Shown here in pieces: positions 33,999-42,159 of a stretch of 64,000 nucleotides of DNA. Position numbers and translations under genes: made by a program. Position 1 is the first letter of the stretch. Each line of letters opens with the position of its first letter. Under the pieces are notes generated by a model, which saw nothing but the letters and a program-made list of their open reading frames with translations, was not told the DNA's origin and did no database searches. Source of the DNA: an uncultured Lachnospiraceae bacterium (GTDB lineage: Bacteria > Bacillota > Clostridia > Lachnospirales > Lachnospiraceae); assembly GCA_910579505.1 (NCBI GenBank), contig CAJTTZ010000011.1:1-64000 (forward strand), in the 5' to 3' direction.

Positions 33999-34021
33999 TA
34001 ACTATGACCTGCACATAGTTA
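33999..34021. promoter_or_regulatory. 8-bp dyad upstream of the diguanylate cyclase gene
   Basis: TAACTATG (33999-34006) and CATAGTTA (34014-34021) around seven bases, 37 bases upstream of the cyclase start in the divergent region between it and lacI. It looks like an operator half-site pair; the regulator is unknown. Confidence 0.45.
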
Positions 34022-34189
34022 AATCTTACATAAGATACTATATATAGCAGGAGAGTGTCAAGGCAAAAGGATAGATTGCAGAAAATACGGTATAAATTGC
34101 GTAAAAAAGGAAAGAGAGGCTTGTCATTTTAAGAGAGTCGGTGATAGACTGATAAAAAGAGTCAGGAAAATACGGCAGGAGTAAGAGCA

Positions 34190-35176
34190 ATGGCAAGCAT
34201 CAGGGATGTGGCGAAAGAAGCGGGGGTCGGAGTCGGGACGGTGTCCCGGGCGATCAACAATACCGGCTATGTTTCGCCTGAAACAAAAAAGAAAATAGAC
34301 AAGGCTGTACAGAGGCTGAATTATACGCCGAATGAACTGGCGCGGAATCTTTTTCGAAATAGAAGCGGAATTGTGGGGGTGATCGTGCCGGATCTGGATC
34401 ATCCATTTTTTTCCTGCCTGGTCAAAAATATAGAGATGGAGCTGTACAGACAGGGCTATAAGACGATGGTCTGTAACGCGGTGGGCGTCAGTGACAGGGA
34501 GCGGGAATATCTGGACATGCTGGAACGAAATATTGTGGACGGGATTATTACAGGCTCGCACTGTCTTGACGGCGAAGAATATCTGCGCCATGAGAAGCCT
34601 ATCGTTTCCATCGACCGTGATTTTGGCCCGAAGATACCAATTGTGGGGAGCGATCATGCCATGGGGGGAAAAATGGCGGCGGAACTGATGATCCGTGACG
34701 GACGCGGCGACGTGATACAGATTGCCGGTGTGTCTCCGCATATTCTGGCAAACGAGAGGCATACGGCATTTCAGAGGACGCTGGAAGAACATGGGGTGAA
34801 AGTAAGGACGGTGTCTATGGACTGGAATGTCTTTGGCTGGGAGGCTTTTTGCGAAGCGGCCGACAGACTGATGGAGGAACACCCGGATGTCGACGGAATA
34901 TTTTCAGGGGATTTGGGCGTTGTAGCCTGTATGAACATAGCCAGAAAAAGGGGAATGCGTATTCCGGAAGATATCAGTCTGATCGGGTTCGACGCTACAA
35001 GTGTGACCCAGATGGTATATCCGCAGATCACCGCGGTACGGCAGAATACGCCGCTGCTGGCGGAAGTGTCAGTGAATACGCTTCTTGACCAGATTGAACA
35101 GAGGAGGGACATTCTTCACAGGCAGATTCTGAATGTGGAGATCTGCCGCGGGGGTACGATAAAGTGTGTTGACTGA
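34190..35176 (+). CDS. LacI-family repressor of the fructan/sucrose locus
   Basis: 328 residues. The N-terminal HTH reads ASIRDVAKEAGVGVGTVSRA, with the hinge helix at LNYTPNELARNL, then a periplasmic-binding-protein-like sensor (GVIVPDLDHPFFSCLVKNIE, VDGIITGSH, DGIFSGDLGVVACM, PEDISLIGFDAT). AGGAG stands 9 bases before the ATG. It is immediately upstream of the GH32-ABC operon, whose promoter carries two matching dyads (35349-35364, 35428-35443), so it is very likely the local repressor, released by a sugar or sugar phosphate. The effector cannot be read from sequence. Confidence 0.92.
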   Translation: MASIRDVAKEAGVGVGTVSRAINNTGYVSPETKKKIDKAVQRLNYTPNELARNLFRNRSGIVGVIVPDLDHPFFSCLVKNIEMELYRQGYKTMVCNAVGVSDREREYLDMLERNIVDGIITGSHCLDGEEYLRHEKPIVSIDRDFGPKIPIVGSDHAMGGKMAAELMIRDGRGDVIQIAGVSPHILANERHTAFQRTLEEHGVKVRTVSMDWNVFGWEAFCEAADRLMEEHPDVDGIFSGDLGVVACMNIARKRGMRIPEDISLIGFDATSVTQMVYPQITAVRQNTPLLAEVSVNTLLDQIEQRRDILHRQILNVEICRGGTIKCVD

Positions 35177-35312
35177 CAGCTGTGCCCGGATGTAAAATGC
35201 GGCAGAAATGGTTGGATTCGTGCATAAATGGATAGAAAAGCAGGGATTGTGCAATGTGTACAAAAACATCCCCTGCTTTTTTGTGTATAGGGTAAAAAAT
35301 AAGGTATAGTAA

Positions 35313-35341
35313 TTGACAAACAGACACGGAGGAAATATAAT
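35313..35341 (+). promoter_or_regulatory. Consensus promoter of the GH32-ABC operon
   Basis: TTGACA (35313-35318), exactly 17 bases, TATAAT (35336-35341): both hexamers are perfect. Transcription should start near 35348, leaving an untranslated leader of about 150 bases. A promoter this strong is normally kept in check by a repressor. Confidence 0.8.
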
Positions 35342-35348
35342 CATGAAT

Positions 35349-35364
35349 ATGGAACGGGTTCCAT
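35349..35364. promoter_or_regulatory. Predicted LacI-type operator O1
   Basis: ATGGAACGGGTTCCAT is a perfect 7-2-7 dyad placed at the expected transcription start of the promoter at 35313-35341, the classical position for a LacI-family operator. Confidence 0.7.
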
Positions 35365-35427
35365 TAAAAAGAGGAAAAATAGAAGAAAGAAGGAATAAAA
35401 TACATATAGAAATAGGGAATAATGTAT

Positions 35428-35443
35428 GTGGAAACGGTTCTAT
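35428..35443. promoter_or_regulatory. Predicted second operator O2 in the leader
   Basis: GTGGAAACGGTTCTAT matches O1 at 12 of 16 positions and lies 79 bases downstream (about 7.5 helical turns). Together they could support DNA looping by a tetrameric repressor; looping is inference. Confidence 0.5.
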
Positions 35444-35496
35444 AAAGGGGAGGGGGCGCGGTACGAACCTCAAGGAACAAATCGGAAGGAGGAGAA

Positions 35497-37176
35497 ATGA
35501 AAAAAGTAAATTCTAAGAAATATACCTGTCTGGAGATTTTTGCGAGGCAGACGGGTGACGGGGGCAGAGTCCGTGTCACGTCCGGGAACGCTGACGGCTC
35601 CCGGACAACTGCGGAAAAACCGGCGGGCAGAAACTACTTTGCATGGCTGAAAATTCCATTAAAAGAAAATACGGATTATGAGATCTGCAGCGCGGACTGC
35701 GAGGTGTCGCTCAGTTACCTGAGCGGCAGTGAGGATCTGCTGGAGACAGGGGTGTGCTATCTGGAGAAGGACCAGGCGGATGGCAGCTTTTACATAGCCG
35801 ATCAGGCGGCGTGGTATGACGGACCTACCCGTGAAACCTATCACTTTTCACCGTGGAAAAATTGGATCAACGACCCTAATGGTCTCTGCTGGTTTCAGGG
35901 ATATTACCATATGTTTTACCAGTTTAATCCGCATGGACAGCGGTGGTCAAACATGTACTGGGGTCATGCGGCCAGCCGCGATCTGGTGCACTGGGTTCAT
36001 CTCCCTGTCGTGCTTGCCCCGCAGGAAGAAATTCTGGAAAATCAGGAGAAAGTGAAGGGCGGGGCCTTTTCCGGCTGCGCGGTGGCATCCGATGAGGAGG
36101 TTGTCTTTTATCTGACCAGACACAAAGGTCCCCTGCAGGATGGTGAGGACACTGTGGAACAGCAATGGATGATGAGGAGCCGCGACATGATCCACTTTTC
36201 GGAGGAAACGTGCGTGATCGGTCAGCCGCCGGAAGGGGCGTCCTTCGACTTCCGGGATCCCAAAGTGCTGTGGGCCGGGGACCGCTGGTACATGGTGCTT
36301 GGAAGCGCCATAGCGGGAAAGGGCGCAATCCTTTTATATGAGTCCGCGGATGGAGCAAAGTGGGAGTATGCGCATCCGCTGCTTGTGGAGGAGAGGGTGA
36401 AGCGCTGCTTTGAGTGCCCTGATTTTATGGAGCTGGACGGCCAATATGTGGCAACGGGCGCATGGATGGAGCATTACGATGCGTGCGGCAGATACCAGAT
36501 GTGCAGATATTACACGGGAACCTTCAGGGAGGGTGAATTTGCGGTGGAAAACGACGGCTGGTTTGACTTTGGAAGCAACTGCTATGCGATGCAGAGTTTT
36601 GCCCATCAGGGCAGGCGGATCAGCATCGGCTGGATTTCCGATTTTTATGAGGAGCATGTGCCGTGTGAAAACGGCGCATACGGCAGTATGACGATTCCGA
36701 GGGAGCTTCATGTCAGGGACGGAAAGCTGTACATGATGCCGGTGCAGGAAATCCGGGCGCTTAAGGGGAAAACGCTCTACGAGGGAAGTGGGGAGAATAT
36801 CAGCCTTTCCGGGATAGAGGGCAATGCGTACCGGGTCAGAATCGGTTTTTCGGGGAACACGTTCTTCACCATTCTGCTCGGAAAGGATGGGGAAAGGTCG
36901 ATTTCCCTCGTAAATGATGAAGGCGGTCTGCGGATTGTGACCAAAAGAGTCAAAAGCGAGGGCATCTGTTTCAAGGCGGATGTGGACGAAGTCAGGGAGC
37001 TGGAGATCTATATGGACAGACGGGTGGCGGAAGTCTATGTCAACGGGGGAGAGGCGGCAGGAACAAAAGTGTTTTACAACGGTTCTACAGCCGGGTGCTT
37101 TGCGCTTAACGCCGAAACGCCGGAAAACGTTGTGTGGGCGGAGGCAGTCTGCATGAATTCCATATGGCAAATGTGA
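35497..37176 (+). CDS. Glycoside hydrolase family 32 (beta-fructosidase type)
   Basis: 559 residues. An N-terminal ~110-residue beta-rich extra part precedes the five-bladed propeller. The nucleophile motif is NWINDPNGLCWF, the transition-state motif FDFRDPKVLW, and the acid/base motif CFECPDFMEL; the C-terminal beta-sandwich follows (KVFYNGSTAGCFALNAETPE). The family cleaves sucrose, sucrose-6-phosphate, inulin or levan. There is no signal peptide, so it acts in the cytoplasm on oligosaccharides imported by the ABC transporter encoded next, probably short fructans or sucrose; the exact substrate is inferred. AAGGAGGAG precedes the ATG. It is under the LacI-type promoter. Confidence 0.92.
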   Translation: MKKVNSKKYTCLEIFARQTGDGGRVRVTSGNADGSRTTAEKPAGRNYFAWLKIPLKENTDYEICSADCEVSLSYLSGSEDLLETGVCYLEKDQADGSFYIADQAAWYDGPTRETYHFSPWKNWINDPNGLCWFQGYYHMFYQFNPHGQRWSNMYWGHAASRDLVHWVHLPVVLAPQEEILENQEKVKGGAFSGCAVASDEEVVFYLTRHKGPLQDGEDTVEQQWMMRSRDMIHFSEETCVIGQPPEGASFDFRDPKVLWAGDRWYMVLGSAIAGKGAILLYESADGAKWEYAHPLLVEERVKRCFECPDFMELDGQYVATGAWMEHYDACGRYQMCRYYTGTFREGEFAVENDGWFDFGSNCYAMQSFAHQGRRISIGWISDFYEEHVPCENGAYGSMTIPRELHVRDGKLYMMPVQEIRALKGKTLYEGSGENISLSGIEGNAYRVRIGFSGNTFFTILLGKDGERSISLVNDEGGLRIVTKRVKSEGICFKADVDEVRELEIYMDRRVAEVYVNGGEAAGTKVFYNGSTAGCFALNAETPENVVWAEAVCMNSIWQM

Positions 37177-37222
37177 GAAATGCGAAAATACGGGCATTCC
37201 CCACATGAAGTGTGAGGTTGTA
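37174..37222. repeat. Partial copy of the structured intergenic repeat
   Basis: ATGCGAAAATACGGGCATTC (from about 37180) resembles the central part of copy 1 (AATGCCAAAATACGGGCATTC). The left arm and the outer stems are missing. It lies between the GH32 and binding-protein genes. Confidence 0.4.
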
Positions 37223-37245
37223 TCAAGAGGAAAGGAGCGGTCAAA

Positions 37246-38535
37246 ATGAGGAAGAGAGTGATTGGGGCTGTGTTTGCGGTTATGACAGCCGCCGGTCTGT
37301 GCGTGGGATGCGGGCAGGCGAAGGAACGGGTTAACGAGGCGGGGGAGTCGGTTATCACGGTATGGAGCCCCACGGATGAGCCCGCCATCGAAGAGTGGTG
37401 GGTGGAAAAAATAGAAGCGTTCAATCAGACGCATAAAGGGAAGATCCATCTGCAGAGGGAGGCAATCGTGCGGGCGGACTCCTATGCCTATGAAGATAAG
37501 ATCAATGCGGCGATCACCTCAAACGACCTGCCGGATATTCTTTTCGTGGACGGTCCGACGGTATCTGTCTATGCGGCGAACGAAATCACGCTTCCGCTGG
37601 ACGATCTGTTTACGGAGGCGGAATGGAATGATTTTCTGGATTCGTCCAGACAGCAGAATACCTATGACGGCAAAATCTATGCCGTGAGCGCGACGGAGAG
37701 TTCGGTGGCACTGTACTACAATGCGGATATGCTTGCGGAGGCGGGTATCCGTGTGCCGGAGTCGAAGGAGGAGGCGTGGACATGGCAGGAATTTTATGAC
37801 GCGGCGAAAAAACTGACGAAGGACGGCGTGGTCGGCACGAACATCATCATGGATAAGGGGGAAGGCCTTCCCTACGTCCTGGAACAGTTCTGGATTTCAA
37901 ACGGCACCGATCTGGTGAGCGCGGACGGCAGCCAGGCGGACGGCTATATCAACAGCCCGGAGGGGGTAGAGGCGGCGGAGTTTTTAAACAGCCTGATTCA
38001 GGGCGGCTACGCCAACATCGACCCGATCCAGAAGGAGTTTCACAACGAGAGGGCGGCAACAATGTTAGGCGGTTCGTGGGAAGTGGCGACACTGGAGAAC
38101 GACTACCCGGACTTAAACTGGGGTGTGACGTATTTCCCGGTAGCCGAGAACGGTATCCTGACATCCCCCACAGGAGACTGGGCGGCTTCCGTGACGAAAA
38201 ACACACAGGACATGGACGCGGTCAAAGAGGTGATGCGTTTCCTGTTTTCCGAGGAAAATGTGGCGACTTACGCGCAGGCGATCTCCAAGCCGCCCACGAG
38301 AAAGTCGAGCTATGACGTGCTGACGGAGTACAACGAGTACCCCCGCTCCCTCTTTAAGGAACAGCTCATGGAGACGGGGCATCCCCGCCCGAGAACACCC
38401 TCCTACAGCGTGCTGTCGGCGGAGTTTTCGGAGGCCATGCTGAATATCTTTACGGGCGTTGACGCAAAGGAGGCGCTGGATGCCGCGGCGGCAGCCACGG
38501 ATAAGGATTACAACAAATATTATGCGCAGGAGTAA
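37246..38535 (+). CDS. Sugar ABC transporter substrate-binding lipoprotein
   Basis: 429 residues. A lipoprotein signal peptide (AVFAVMTAAGLCVGCGQ) puts the acylated Cys at about 22. The mature protein is a family 1 extracellular solute-binding protein: VITVWSPTDEPAIEEWWVEK, DKINAAITSNDLPDILFVDG, MLGGSWEVATLENDYP. It captures the sugar outside the membrane for the two permeases encoded next. AAAGGAGCG precedes the ATG. Fructo-oligosaccharide or sucrose is the likely cargo because GH32 is in the same operon. Confidence 0.9.
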   Translation: MRKRVIGAVFAVMTAAGLCVGCGQAKERVNEAGESVITVWSPTDEPAIEEWWVEKIEAFNQTHKGKIHLQREAIVRADSYAYEDKINAAITSNDLPDILFVDGPTVSVYAANEITLPLDDLFTEAEWNDFLDSSRQQNTYDGKIYAVSATESSVALYYNADMLAEAGIRVPESKEEAWTWQEFYDAAKKLTKDGVVGTNIIMDKGEGLPYVLEQFWISNGTDLVSADGSQADGYINSPEGVEAAEFLNSLIQGGYANIDPIQKEFHNERAATMLGGSWEVATLENDYPDLNWGVTYFPVAENGILTSPTGDWAASVTKNTQDMDAVKEVMRFLFSEENVATYAQAISKPPTRKSSYDVLTEYNEYPRSLFKEQLMETGHPRPRTPSYSVLSAEFSEAMLNIFTGVDAKEALDAAAAATDKDYNKYYAQE

Positions 38536-38567
38536 AGCGCGCGGAAGGAAAACAAGGAGGGATTATT

Positions 38568-39452
38568 ATGCAAGTATCGGTTAATAAAAAAAGTGAGAGA
38601 AAAGCGGCATATCTCTTTATCATTCCTGCAGTTGTCCTGCTGGCGGCATTCCTGCTCTATCCGGCGCTGCAGACTGTCAGATATGCCTTTACGGACTATA
38701 ACATTATGCGTCCCGACAGGATTAAGTTCTGCGGGCTGAACAATTTCATTGAGCTTTTCCAGGATAAGGATTTCTGGATCGCTGTGAAGAATACGCTGCA
38801 TTTCACGGTTCTGGTCGTGCCTTTTCAGACGGCGCTGGCACTGGCGCTTGCGCTTCTGATCTCGTCGAGGAGGAAGGGCGTCTCCATCTTCCGCGCCGCT
38901 TACTTCAGCCCGCAGGTCACCTCCATGGTTGTGGTGGCGATCCTCTGGACGGTTCTGTACAACTCCAATCCGAGCAGCGGTCTTTTAAACGCGCTGCTGG
39001 TCAATCTGGGAATGGAGCCATGCGGCTTCTTAAACGACCCGAAGACGGCGATGAACTCCATTATTTTCATGTCGGCGTGGCAGGGCGCGGGCTATCAGAT
39101 GATGATATTCCTCGCGGGTCTGCAGGGGATTCCGAAGGACCAGTATGAGGCGGCTTCCATCGACGGCGCAGGAAAACTCAAGAGTTTTCTCTATGTGACG
39201 CTGCCGGGGCTTAAGAACGTGATCTCCTATGTCATTATGATTACGGTCATTCAGGCGATGAAGCTTTTCACGCAGCCCTATGTCATGACCAAGGGCGGTC
39301 CCCAGAATGCGACAAGAACGCTCGTGTACTACGTGTATGAGCAGGGTTTCCAGAAGCGGAACTTCGGTTATGCCTGCGCGGTGGCAGCGGTGTTCTTTGT
39401 TATCGTGATTTCCCTGTCAATCGGGATGAAGAAGATTATTAAAGCTGATTAG
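38568..39452 (+). CDS. Sugar ABC transporter permease (MsmF/UgpA type)
   Basis: 294 residues, six membrane segments (near 14-35, 75-100, 110-130, 158-178, 205-228, 268-288). The ATPase-contact loop has the EAA motif: DQYEAASIDGAGKLKSFLYV. AAGGAGGGATT precedes the ATG. Forms a heterodimer with the next gene product. No ATPase is encoded in the operon, so a shared MsmK/UgpC-type ATPase elsewhere is expected. Confidence 0.92.
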   Translation: MQVSVNKKSERKAAYLFIIPAVVLLAAFLLYPALQTVRYAFTDYNIMRPDRIKFCGLNNFIELFQDKDFWIAVKNTLHFTVLVVPFQTALALALALLISSRRKGVSIFRAAYFSPQVTSMVVVAILWTVLYNSNPSSGLLNALLVNLGMEPCGFLNDPKTAMNSIIFMSAWQGAGYQMMIFLAGLQGIPKDQYEAASIDGAGKLKSFLYVTLPGLKNVISYVIMITVIQAMKLFTQPYVMTKGGPQNATRTLVYYVYEQGFQKRNFGYACAVAAVFFVIVISLSIGMKKIIKAD

Positions 39453-39475
39453 CGTGAGAAGAAAGGAGCGTCATT

Positions 39476-40318
39476 ATGACACAGAAACAGAGAAAGCAGA
39501 TAGGCAGTCTTGCCTTTTATATCGGAAATACCATTATTGCGCTGATATTTGTCTCGCCGTTAATATGGATGATCTCGGCATCGCTGAAGCCGGAGGCGGA
39601 AATTTTTAAAGGTCTGAATTCCATTTCGACTTTTATCCCGAGAGCTGCTTCACTGGCAAATTATCAGGAAGTGTTCAGCCGGATCAATATGTGGAAATTT
39701 ATCTTCAACAGCCTGTTTTATGTGATGGTTATCATTGTTCTGGACCTGTTTGTCAATTCCCTGTGCGGCTATGCGCTGGCAAAATTTGAATTTAAGGGGA
39801 AAAATGCGCTGCTCACGCTGGTAATCAGCCTGATGGTATTTCCGGCGGAAGCGATTATGCTGCCCATGTACAGGGAGATGGCGGATCTGGGGTGGATCAA
39901 TACATGGGCGTCCCTGATCGTCCCCTTCGTGGCAAAGTGCTTCAGCATTTACATGTTCAGGCAGTTTTTCCTTGATATTCCAAATGACCTGCTGGAGGCG
40001 GCAAAGATCGACGGGTGCGGACCGATCAAAACCTTTTTCCGGGTTGTCGTGCCGATCTCGGGAACTGTGTATGCGACCATTCTGATTCTGGATTTTGTAG
40101 CGCACTGGAATGATTTCATGTGGCCGCTGCTTGTTGTGACAGGGGAGGAGAAGAGAACGGTACAGCTTGCGATCCAGACATTTTTTGGCTCCAAACCGAT
40201 TAATTATGGACCGATTATGGCTTCGCTGACCATTTCAGCGATACCCATGCTCCTCATGTTTGTGTTCCTGCAGAAATACTATGTGGAAGGGATTGCATCC
40301 ACCGGCATCAAAGGATAA
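39476..40318 (+). CDS. Sugar ABC transporter permease (MsmG/UgpE type)
   Basis: 280 residues with six membrane segments and the EAA loop NDLLEAAKIDGCGPIKTFFR. The family start is typical (an SLAFYIGNTIIALIFVSPL segment). It is the second half of the permease pair and the last gene of the locus; 23 bases separate it from the previous gene. Confidence 0.92.
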   Translation: MTQKQRKQIGSLAFYIGNTIIALIFVSPLIWMISASLKPEAEIFKGLNSISTFIPRAASLANYQEVFSRINMWKFIFNSLFYVMVIIVLDLFVNSLCGYALAKFEFKGKNALLTLVISLMVFPAEAIMLPMYREMADLGWINTWASLIVPFVAKCFSIYMFRQFFLDIPNDLLEAAKIDGCGPIKTFFRVVVPISGTVYATILILDFVAHWNDFMWPLLVVTGEEKRTVQLAIQTFFGSKPINYGPIMASLTISAIPMLLMFVFLQKYYVEGIASTGIKG

Positions 40319-40360
40319 GGAAAAACGGCTGGCAAAGGGCCTGCCGGAGTGAAACTCCCG

Positions 40361-40389
40361 TTGACATTCCCCGCAAAAATATGTATAAT
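40361..40389 (+). promoter_or_regulatory. Consensus promoter of the signalling locus
   Basis: TTGACA (40361-40366), 17 bases, TATAAT (40384-40389): both hexamers perfect, about 95 bases before the first gene. Confidence 0.8.
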
Positions 40390-40483
40390 TTGTGTATTGT
40401 ATGTTGATGACAGTTATTACATAGAAAATCAGGGAAAAAGGAGGGCGAAGATCCGTCTCCAACAGGCGGATTGATCGGAGAAT

Positions 40484-41578
40484 ATGAGCGAAAACGCAAC
40501 CAGGGAACAAATACTGATCGTGGACGACGAAGAAGTAAACAGGACGATACTCAGTCTGATGTTCGATGCGGATTACGATATTGTGGAGGCACCTAATGGG
40601 ATGGAAGCGATTGAGGCCATCGAGAAAAATAATGATATCGCTTTGATCCTGCTTGACGTTATCATGCCGGTCATGGACGGTTTTGGTGTGCTCGACTACA
40701 TGAAAGAAAAAGACCTTCTGGAGAAGATCCCGGTTATCCTGATTACCAGCATGACGCCTCAGGAGAGCGAGGAGAAGGCATACGAGTACGGTATAGCCGA
40801 TGTGATGCACAAGCCCTTTGAGTCGGCGATCATTAAAAGGCGTGCGAACAACATTATTGAGCTCTACCAGAGCAAGAAAAATCTGGAAATCAAGCTGAAA
40901 GAGCAGGAAGTGACGATCCGCGAGCAGGAGAAGGCGATCCGCGAGAACAACGAGTTCATGATTGACGCGCTCGGCTCCGTGGTCGAGTTCAGGAGCATTG
41001 AGACGGGGGATCACGTCAAGCGGATTAAATATCTGACGAGAATCCTTCTCAAATACATGGCGAAATATTTCCCGAAGTACGGGCTTACGCCGCTGCAGAT
41101 CGACCAGATCGCGAGAGCTTCCGCGCTGCATGACGTGGGTAAGATCGGCATACCGGATTCCATCCTGTTAAAGCCGGGCAGGCTGACGCCGGAAGAGTTT
41201 GAGGTGATGAAGACCCACACCACCATCGGCTGTGAGATTCTGGAGTCCTTCAAGCCCCAGTATCCGGATGAATTTTACCAGTACTGTTACGAGATCTGCC
41301 GGCATCACCATGAGAGAGCCGACGGCAAAGGATATCCGGACCATCTGGCGGGAGACGAAATCCCGATCAGCGCACAGATCGTATCCATTGCCGACGTATA
41401 TGAGGCGCTCGTAAGCGAGAGGGTATATAAAAGTGCATACAGCAATGACGAGGCATATCAGATGATCTTAAATGGGGAATGCGGACAGTTTTCGGAAGAT
41501 GTGATAGAGTGCTTTAAGCTTGCTAAGGAAGATTTCTTCAACCTTGTTGAAGTGATCAATATGTTTAATTTTACGTAA
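40484..41578 (+). CDS. Response regulator with HD-GYP c-di-GMP phosphodiesterase domain
   Basis: 364 residues. The receiver domain (1-125) has the acidic pair IVDDEEVN, the phospho-Asp in ALILLDVIMPVMDG, and the conserved Lys in MHKPFE. A coiled coil (about 128-160) connects it to an HD-GYP domain: GDHVKRIKYLTRIL, ASALHDVGKIGIPD (HD), HHHERADGKGYPDHL (GYP) and IVSIADVYEAL. All metal ligands appear to be present, so hydrolysis of c-di-GMP is expected when phosphorylated. First gene of the signalling locus. Confidence 0.93.
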   Translation: MSENATREQILIVDDEEVNRTILSLMFDADYDIVEAPNGMEAIEAIEKNNDIALILLDVIMPVMDGFGVLDYMKEKDLLEKIPVILITSMTPQESEEKAYEYGIADVMHKPFESAIIKRRANNIIELYQSKKNLEIKLKEQEVTIREQEKAIRENNEFMIDALGSVVEFRSIETGDHVKRIKYLTRILLKYMAKYFPKYGLTPLQIDQIARASALHDVGKIGIPDSILLKPGRLTPEEFEVMKTHTTIGCEILESFKPQYPDEFYQYCYEICRHHHERADGKGYPDHLAGDEIPISAQIVSIADVYEALVSERVYKSAYSNDEAYQMILNGECGQFSEDVIECFKLAKEDFFNLVEVINMFNFT

Positions 41579-41593
41579 GACAGATTAGGCGGC

Positions 41594-41632
41594 GAAGACT
41601 GTAAAACAATAAGAGTATGTTTTGCAGTCTTC
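41594..41632 (+). terminator. Stem-loop between the HD-GYP gene and the HPt gene
   Basis: GAAGACTGTAAAACA (41594-41608) pairs with TGTTTTGCAGTCTTC (41618-41632), followed by TTACTTTAT. It is a terminator-like stem inside the locus and may lower expression of the following genes. Confidence 0.6.
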
Positions 41633-41669
41633 TTACTTTATCCCAAAATGACAGAAAGGAAAGAGTGCT

Positions 41670-42047
41670 ATGGACGACAAATTCAGAAAACAGTTGGAGG
41701 AATGCGGTGCGGATGTGGAGACTACCCTGAAGCGTTTTATGAATAACGATGCGATTTACCAGAAATTCCTTGGGAAATTTCCCAATGACCCGAATTATGC
41801 GAACCTTGGGACGAATCTGGAAGCCGGCGCTTACGAGGAGGCGTACAAGTGCGCCCACGCATTGAAGGGTGTAGTGGGAAACCTGGGCCTTACCCCGATT
41901 TTTGAGAAAGTTTCCACGCTGGTAGAAGAGCTGAGAAACAAGGCGGCCGAGGAAGTGGATACCGCGCGTGCGAACGAGCTGTGGCAGGAGATCAAAACGG
42001 TCTACGAGCAGTTTATCAGCGTGATCAACGAAAATATCCCAGGGTGA
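41670..42047 (+). CDS. Stand-alone HPt phosphotransfer protein
   Basis: 125 residues, helical. CAHALKGVVGNLGL holds the phosphorylatable His of an HPt domain, near residue 65. AGAAAGGAAAGAG precedes the ATG. It probably carries phosphate between the histidine kinase encoded next and the receiver domains of the two HD-GYP proteins; the exact route is inference. Confidence 0.88.
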   Translation: MDDKFRKQLEECGADVETTLKRFMNNDAIYQKFLGKFPNDPNYANLGTNLEAGAYEEAYKCAHALKGVVGNLGLTPIFEKVSTLVEELRNKAAEEVDTARANELWQEIKTVYEQFISVINENIPG

Positions 42048-42050
42048 AAG

Positions 42051-42145
42051 ATGCGAAAAGTGCTTCTAAAGACGTTCCATCATAGGATGGAACATCAAGA
42101 AGCATTAAGTTTCGCATAGGAGAATGCCAGAATGCGGCATTCTCC
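42051..42145. repeat. Structured intergenic repeat, copy 2
   Basis: Outer stem ATGCGAAAAGTGCTTCT (42051-42067) with AGAAGCATTAAGTTTCGCAT (42099-42118); inner stem GTTCCATC/GATGGAAC; then GGAGAATGCC (42119-42128) and GGCATTCTCC (42136-42145) as a perfect hairpin. It occupies the whole gap between the HPt and histidine kinase genes and ends just before the kinase ribosome binding site. Confidence 0.75.
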
Positions 42146-42159
42146 GCAAGGAGGCTTGC

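Noticed and set aside
35313..35516. 67-residue leader frame before the GH32 gene
   Set aside because: It begins inside the -35 element and runs through both operators; composition is Lys/Arg/Gly-rich noise. A real leader peptide cannot be fully excluded.
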